A stretch of DNA of 6,351 nt from Limisphaerales bacterium (GTDB lineage: Bacteria; Verrucomicrobiota; Verrucomicrobiae; Limisphaerales; UBA11358): NCBI GenBank assembly GCA_003152145.1, contig PLZL01000164.1, forward strand, positions 8,837 to 15,187. Reading direction: 5' to 3'. The notes below the pieces were generated by a model. It was not told the origin of the DNA and searched no databases. It worked only from the letters and a program-made list of their open reading frames with translations. The stretch's first letter is position 1; every line of letters begins with the position of its first letter. This document shows positions 5,639 to 6,351 of this stretch, in pieces. The translations under genes were made by a program, and so were the position numbers.

Positions 5639-6351
5639 ATGCTTTCAGCCGGGCGCCTCGCAGGCGGCGGTTTTACGCGGCTGGCCCTGGCCGCTGCGAT
5701 TGCAGCGGGGCTTTTCCCTTTTACAACGCACGCACAGGGCGTCGGGAAGCAATTGTTGCACGGACATGTGCCGCCGGCGGTGGCGCAATTTCATCTGCAG
5801 CCGCTGAGCCGTTTGCCCGTGACGAACCGCCTGAATCTGGCGATCGGGCTGCCCTTGCGAAACCAGCCGGCGCTCGACAAGCTGCTTTCGGAAATTTACG
5901 ACCCGGCCAGCACGAATTATCACCGCTACCTGACACCGGAGCAGTTCGCGGCGCAGTTTGGCCCGGCGGAACAGGATTATCAGTCCCTCATTCATTTCGC
6001 GCAGACGAACGGTCTGACGGTGACGGCGACGTATCCCAACCGCGTCCTGCTAGATGTGAGCGGAAACGCGGCGACGGTCGAAAAGGTTTTTCACGTGACG
6101 TTGAGTGTTTATCAGCATCCTACGGAAAACCGCACGTTTTACGCGCCGGACGCCGAGCCTTCGATTGATTTCAGCGTGCCGGTTTTGCACGTCAGCGGTC
6201 TGGACAATTTTTCGATGCCACGACCGGCGAGCTTAAAAAAAAATCCCCTGAAAAATAGACCGGCGGGCGTTCTGCCCGCTTTCGGTTCTGGGCTAGGCGG
6301 TTCGTATATGGGAAACGATTTCCGGGCGGCCTACGCGCCGGGTGTGACACT
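5639..6351 (+). CDS. Secreted S53-family peptidase, pro-kumamolisin activation domain (3' end beyond the window)
   Basis: The frame stays open to the right edge (237 complete codons). From ATG 5639 the product begins with a Sec-type signal peptide: Arg14, a hydrophobic run LALAAAIAAGLFPF, and a likely cut after THA (residue 32). The S53 propeptide follows, marked by DPASTNYHRYLTPEQFAAQFGP (88-109, conserved D-P-S-Y-YLTPEQF pattern) and the segment SGNAATVEKVFHVTLSVY (141-158). The linker to the mature enzyme begins near residue 190, and GSYMGNDFRAAYAPGVT is the usual entry into the catalytic domain. Sedolisins are Ser-Glu-Asp endopeptidases, often acid-active and self-processing; the catalytic residues lie outside the window. 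An in-frame ATG at 5483 would add 52 residues, but it overlaps the candidate promoter and buries the signal peptide, so 5639 is preferred; neither start has a clear ribosome binding site. Identity is firm, the start uncertain. Confidence 0.88.
   Translation, partial: MLSAGRLAGGGFTRLALAAAIAAGLFPFTTHAQGVGKQLLHGHVPPAVAQFHLQPLSRLPVTNRLNLAIGLPLRNQPALDKLLSEIYDPASTNYHRYLTPEQFAAQFGPAEQDYQSLIHFAQTNGLTVTATYPNRVLLDVSGNAATVEKVFHVTLSVYQHPTENRTFYAPDAEPSIDFSVPVLHVSGLDNFSMPRPASLKKNPLKNRPAGVLPAFGSGLGGSYMGNDFRAAYAPGVT

Noticed and set aside
5614..6168. Alternative plus-strand frame (184 codons) overlapping the S53 gene
   Set aside because: It overlaps the signal peptide and propeptide, which match the S53 family in another frame. 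It is Arg/Ala-rich and ends inside the real gene.
6263..6279. 6-bp GC hairpin (6263-6268 / 6274-6279) in the S53 coding region, considered as a further inserted repeat
   Set aside because: The stem is short, there are no flanking repeats, and the linker length looks normal for the family, so it is likely chance in GC-rich coding DNA.

Overview
The window looks like a chromosomal fragment of a moderately GC-rich Gram-negative bacterium, most plausibly Verrucomicrobiota (Pedosphaera/Limisphaerales-like). That placement rests on three things: the style of the GlnE and S53-protease proteins, the weak ribosome binding sites with frequent GTG starts, and the GC-rich palindromic repeats both between and inside genes. 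No marker gene was available to confirm it.

Layout. Positions 3-2699 (+) hold most of glnE, the bifunctional glutamine synthetase adenylyltransferase/adenylyl-removing enzyme; its first ~100 residues lie outside the window. Two palindromic DNA elements (1235-1329 and 2145-2211) sit inside this gene and are translated in frame as extra linker residues. A third palindromic element (2711-2865), bounded by a 22-bp imperfect inverted repeat, fills the gap between glnE and the convergent gene beyond it. On the minus strand, transcribed right to left, three closely packed genes form a probable operon: a YycJ/WalJ-type metallo-beta-lactamase-fold hydrolase (5423-4587), a membrane-anchored NERD-domain protein (4582-3809), and a SpoU/TrmH-type RNA 2'-O-ribose methyltransferase (3799-2900). 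The NERD gene is clearly more AT-rich than its neighbours. After a divergent intergenic region with a candidate sigma-70-like promoter, the start of a secreted S53-family (pro-kumamolisin) peptidase runs off the right edge (5639-6351, +).

How the genes work together. GlnE tunes glutamine synthetase activity to nitrogen status. The minus-strand operon groups two predicted nucleic-acid hydrolase folds with an RNA methyltransferase, which suggests nucleic-acid processing, but a shared pathway is not shown. The S53 protease is an unrelated exported enzyme. I see no clear evidence of a wholly new defence or mobile system. The most unusual content is the set of palindromic elements, especially those accommodated within the glnE reading frame. 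No tRNA, rRNA or CRISPR array was recognised.
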